Under the pieces are notes generated by a model, which saw nothing but the letters and a program-made list of their open reading frames with translations, was not told the DNA's origin and did not search any database. From UBA2450 sp045226015 (GTDB taxonomy: Bacteria; Bacillota_I; Bacilli_A; RFN20; CAG-826): DNA of 9,105 nucleotides. The stretch lies in contig JBGVBY010000015.1 in NCBI GenBank assembly GCA_045226015.1, positions 1 to 9,105 of the forward strand. Reading direction: 5' to 3'. Both the position numbers and the translations under genes were made by a program. Of this stretch, positions 7,835 through 9,105 are shown one piece after another (positions within the stretch are counted from its first letter, which is position 1; each line of letters opens with the position of its first letter).

Positions 7835-8782
7835 ATGAAAAAATCAAAAATTATTGTTCCTGCGTTAGCCATGATTGGTTTATCTGCTGTTGCTTCTGTC
7901 ACTGGATCTGTTGCTTGGTTTACTGCTCAAAGATCCGCAGAAGTTACTGCTGGTAACTATGCCGTTGTTAAAACTAACGCTGAATTAACTTGTGTTACTA
8001 CTGGTGGTGTTGGAACATCTGCTACTAACAATGTTGTTACTGTCGATAGTGGTTTCAAATTAACAGACGCTTCTTTCGATCACACACGTAATAGCGAAGC
8101 TTTATATGCACCAGATACTGCAGGCGCTTCTATTGCAAAGAAATCCACATTAGCTGAAATGGCTACTGCCTCTAACATTGTTAGAGATGCAGATAACAAC
8201 ATCTATAGTGCATTTACTTTCCATTTAGCCTTTACTTTAAGTTTTGGTGGAGCTGGTAACGATGTTGCCTTATTCTTAGACAATACTGCCGGCAATACCG
8301 CTTTCACTGTTAATGGTGGTGGCGAAGCTAAGACAGCTCAAGGATTCAGAATGGCCTTTGTTGGTACAGGAACTAATGTTGCAAACACCAACAACAGAGT
8401 TTTAGCTGATTTACAAAATAAAACTGAAACTGATGCTCAATCTCAACAATTCACCGCTATTAAGCACGTTGATTCTTTATCCAGTGCTGATACCCAACAA
8501 AAGAAAGCTATCAACGGTGTTGAGTATCTTGCTACCGATTTAATGGATACTACTTATTCCACTGCATTACCAGAAGATAACGCTTCTACTTTAGCACAAG
8601 TTCAAGATAGACCAGATTACTTAGGTAAATTCACATTTGCAGCAAATACAGATGTTGTTCTTAACTACACTGTTGTCGCTTGGTTCGAAGGTACTGACCC
8701 AGAAATCAAAAACCGTGAAGCCGCTGATTTCCAAACTGTTGCTGCTAATTTAGTATTCAAAGCTGTTACCTTAAAAGCTTAA
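7835..8782 (+). CDS. TasA/camelysin-like exported protein, 315 aa
   Basis: The start is the ATG at 7835, seven bases after AAAGGAG; an in-frame TTG at 7811 lies before that ribosome site and is rejected. The N-terminus has a basic start and a hydrophobic segment (about 5-27) ending GSVAWFT (24-30), then AEVTAGNYAVV (35-45). This signal plus A-G-x-(Y/L) strand arrangement recalls TasA/CalY-type fibre or matrix proteins exported through SipW-like signal peptidases. The middle is Ala/Thr/Asn-rich with predicted beta strands. The C-terminal 41 residues contain VVAWFEGTDPEIKN and FQTVAANLVFKAV, a beta-sandwich-like closing pattern. No LPXTG or second membrane segment is present. It has its own promoter, leader and terminator, and high-expression-type signals suggest an abundant structural protein. 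The family call is by pattern only; the fibre role is inference. Confidence 0.82.
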   Translation: MKKSKIIVPALAMIGLSAVASVTGSVAWFTAQRSAEVTAGNYAVVKTNAELTCVTTGGVGTSATNNVVTVDSGFKLTDASFDHTRNSEALYAPDTAGASIAKKSTLAEMATASNIVRDADNNIYSAFTFHLAFTLSFGGAGNDVALFLDNTAGNTAFTVNGGGEAKTAQGFRMAFVGTGTNVANTNNRVLADLQNKTETDAQSQQFTAIKHVDSLSSADTQQKKAINGVEYLATDLMDTTYSTALPEDNASTLAQVQDRPDYLGKFTFAANTDVVLNYTVVAWFEGTDPEIKNREAADFQTVAANLVFKAVTLKA

Positions 8783-8819
8783 TAAATTCTCTTATTTATT
8801 TATAAATAAAGATCAAAAT

Positions 8820-8849
8820 AGCCCCTTTTGTTACAATTGGGGCTTTTTG
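8820..8849 (+). terminator. Terminator of the 315-aa gene
   Basis: AGCCCC (8820-8825) pairs with GGGGCT (8839-8844) around a 13-nt loop, followed by TTTT and G-T. A 16-bp AT-only palindrome lies upstream at 8795-8810. The hairpin is a standard intrinsic terminator 38 bases past the stop. Confidence 0.85.
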
Positions 8850-8873
8850 TAACTCATTTTGCTCCCTGAGGGG

Positions 8874-8902
8874 TTGCATGTATATATCTATGGTGGTAAG
8901 GT
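8874..8902 (+). promoter_or_regulatory. Promoter of riboswitch unit 2
   Basis: TTGCAT (8874-8879) and TAAGGT (8897-8902) are spaced 17 bases apart, with TGG just before the -10 (extended -10 form). Boxes are weaker than at operon 1. The distance from the -10 to the aptamer is almost the same (15 versus 14 bases), and the spacer is similar (TGTATATAT versus CGTATATAT), so the two promoter-riboswitch cassettes look homologous. Confidence 0.6.
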
Positions 8903-8907
8903 ATATG

Positions 8908-8981
8908 CAGTGAAAAGCACAACCGGAGAGATCCGGCGTCGCAAAACTAAAGGGTCTTTATGAGATAGCCAGTTACCGCAA
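8908..8981 (+). promoter_or_regulatory. c-di-GMP-I (GEMM) riboswitch aptamer 2
   Basis: The element aligns block by block with the aptamer at 3300-3369: AAAAGCACAAC, a P2 stem CCGGA (8923-8927) / TCCGG (8932-8936) with GNRA loop GAGA, CGCAAAACTAAAGGGTCT (8940-8957), and AGATAGCCAGTTACCGC (8963-8979). The P2 stem differs in sequence but keeps pairing and loop class, which is covariation supporting the fold. The 3' block overlaps a terminator stem, so it too is predicted to act by antitermination. Its target gene begins beyond 9105. Confidence 0.88.
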
Positions 8982-9006
8982 TTGCTGAATAAGTAGTTGC
9001 GGTTTT
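8975..9006 (+). terminator. Riboswitch 2 terminator, first of two
   Basis: ACCGCAATT (8975-8983) pairs with AGTTGCGGT (8995-9003) over 9 bp with one wobble and an 11-nt loop, then a short T4 run. Its 5' strand uses the aptamer's ACCGC block, so the bound aptamer should prevent it, as at riboswitch 1. The U-tract is weak (TTTTATAT), so termination may be incomplete. Confidence 0.72.
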
Positions 9007-9012
9007 ATATTC

Positions 9013-9086
9013 TCTAAGAAAGATAGCCAGTTGCCTAGGAGATTATATCTCGCCAAATGTATTGGATGATAGGCAGCTGGCTTTTT
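9013..9086 (+). terminator. Orphan aptamer 3' half with second, branched terminator
   Basis: AGATAGCCAGTTGCC at 9021-9035 is identical over 15 bases to the 3' block of aptamer 1 (3354-3368) and shares AGATAGCCAGTT with aptamer 2 (8963-8974). No aptamer 5' half (GCAAA, GNRA hairpin, AAAGGG) precedes it. GCCAGTTGCCTA (9026-9037) pairs with TAGGCAGCTGGC (9070-9081) over 12 bp with one wobble. It encloses two small hairpins, GAGAT/ATCTC (9039-9051) and CCAA/TTGG (9053-9065), making a three-way junction followed by T5. It is either a remnant of a tandem riboswitch or a second gate in the same leader. Confidence 0.7.
9021..9035 (+). repeat. 15-base copy of the aptamer 3' block
   Basis: This stretch is an exact direct repeat of 3354-3368, and its first 12 bases recur at 8963-8974. 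All three copies sit at the 5' side of a terminator stem, so the repeat marks the shared aptamer/terminator switching strand. Confidence 0.85.
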
Positions 9087-9105
9087 ATATCTCCGTTGGG
9101 ACAAT

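Noticed and set aside
8795..8810. 16-bp AT-only palindrome after the 315-aa gene
   Set aside because: Made only of A and T in an AT-rich spacer; it may help form the 3' end but there is no evidence for a separate function.
9013..9086. The branched structure as a tRNA-like gene
   Set aside because: It has only two small internal hairpins, no T-loop or anticodon arm pattern and no CCA end; a 12-bp closing stem followed by T5 fits a terminator.
1..9105. CRISPR array, insertion sequence, tRNA or rRNA
   Set aside because: No regularly spaced repeats, transposase motifs, terminal inverted repeats or RNA gene signatures were seen.

Overview
This is AT-rich DNA from a bacterium using the standard stop set: UGA ends two genes and tryptophan is read from UGG, so it is not the mycoplasma code. 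Strong sigma-A-type promoters, U-tract terminators, AGGAG-type ribosome sites and Bacillota-like exported proteins suggest a low-GC Bacillota. Exported proteins with a short G-[ST]-x-x-W-F signal end hint at an uncultured gut Bacilli or Mollicutes-related lineage, but that placement is inference. All genes lie on the + strand.

Region 1 (1-3192) is cyclic-di-GMP enzymology. The 3' end of a GGDEF diguanylate cyclase gene enters from the left. It has intact catalytic motifs but is cut by an in-frame TAA at 472-474, after which the frame runs on through the rest of the domain to a TAG at 607-609. Overlapping it by 11 bases is an 847-residue PAS / degenerate GGDEF / intact EAL / PAS protein, predicted to degrade c-di-GMP, followed by a terminator.

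Region 2 (3253-7615) is a c-di-GMP-controlled operon. A near-consensus promoter starts transcription at the edge of a c-di-GMP-I (GEMM) riboswitch. The 3' strand of the aptamer is also the 5' strand of a terminator whose U-tract touches the ATG of a 264-residue exported protein. That gene overlaps by four bases (ATGA) a 1126-residue exported protein. Structure predicts an ON switch: c-di-GMP allows read-through.

Region 3 (7670-8849) is a separate unit: a strong promoter, a 130-nt structured leader of unrecognised type, a 315-residue TasA/camelysin-like exported protein and a terminator.

Region 4 (8874-9105) holds a second promoter and c-di-GMP-I riboswitch with its own terminator, then an orphan copy of the aptamer's 3' half that feeds a second, branched terminator. 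The gene it controls lies beyond the window.

Taken together, the locus looks like a self-contained c-di-GMP circuit in which turnover enzymes sit beside riboswitches that gate surface or matrix-type proteins. The link to biofilm or adhesion is inference from the protein types.
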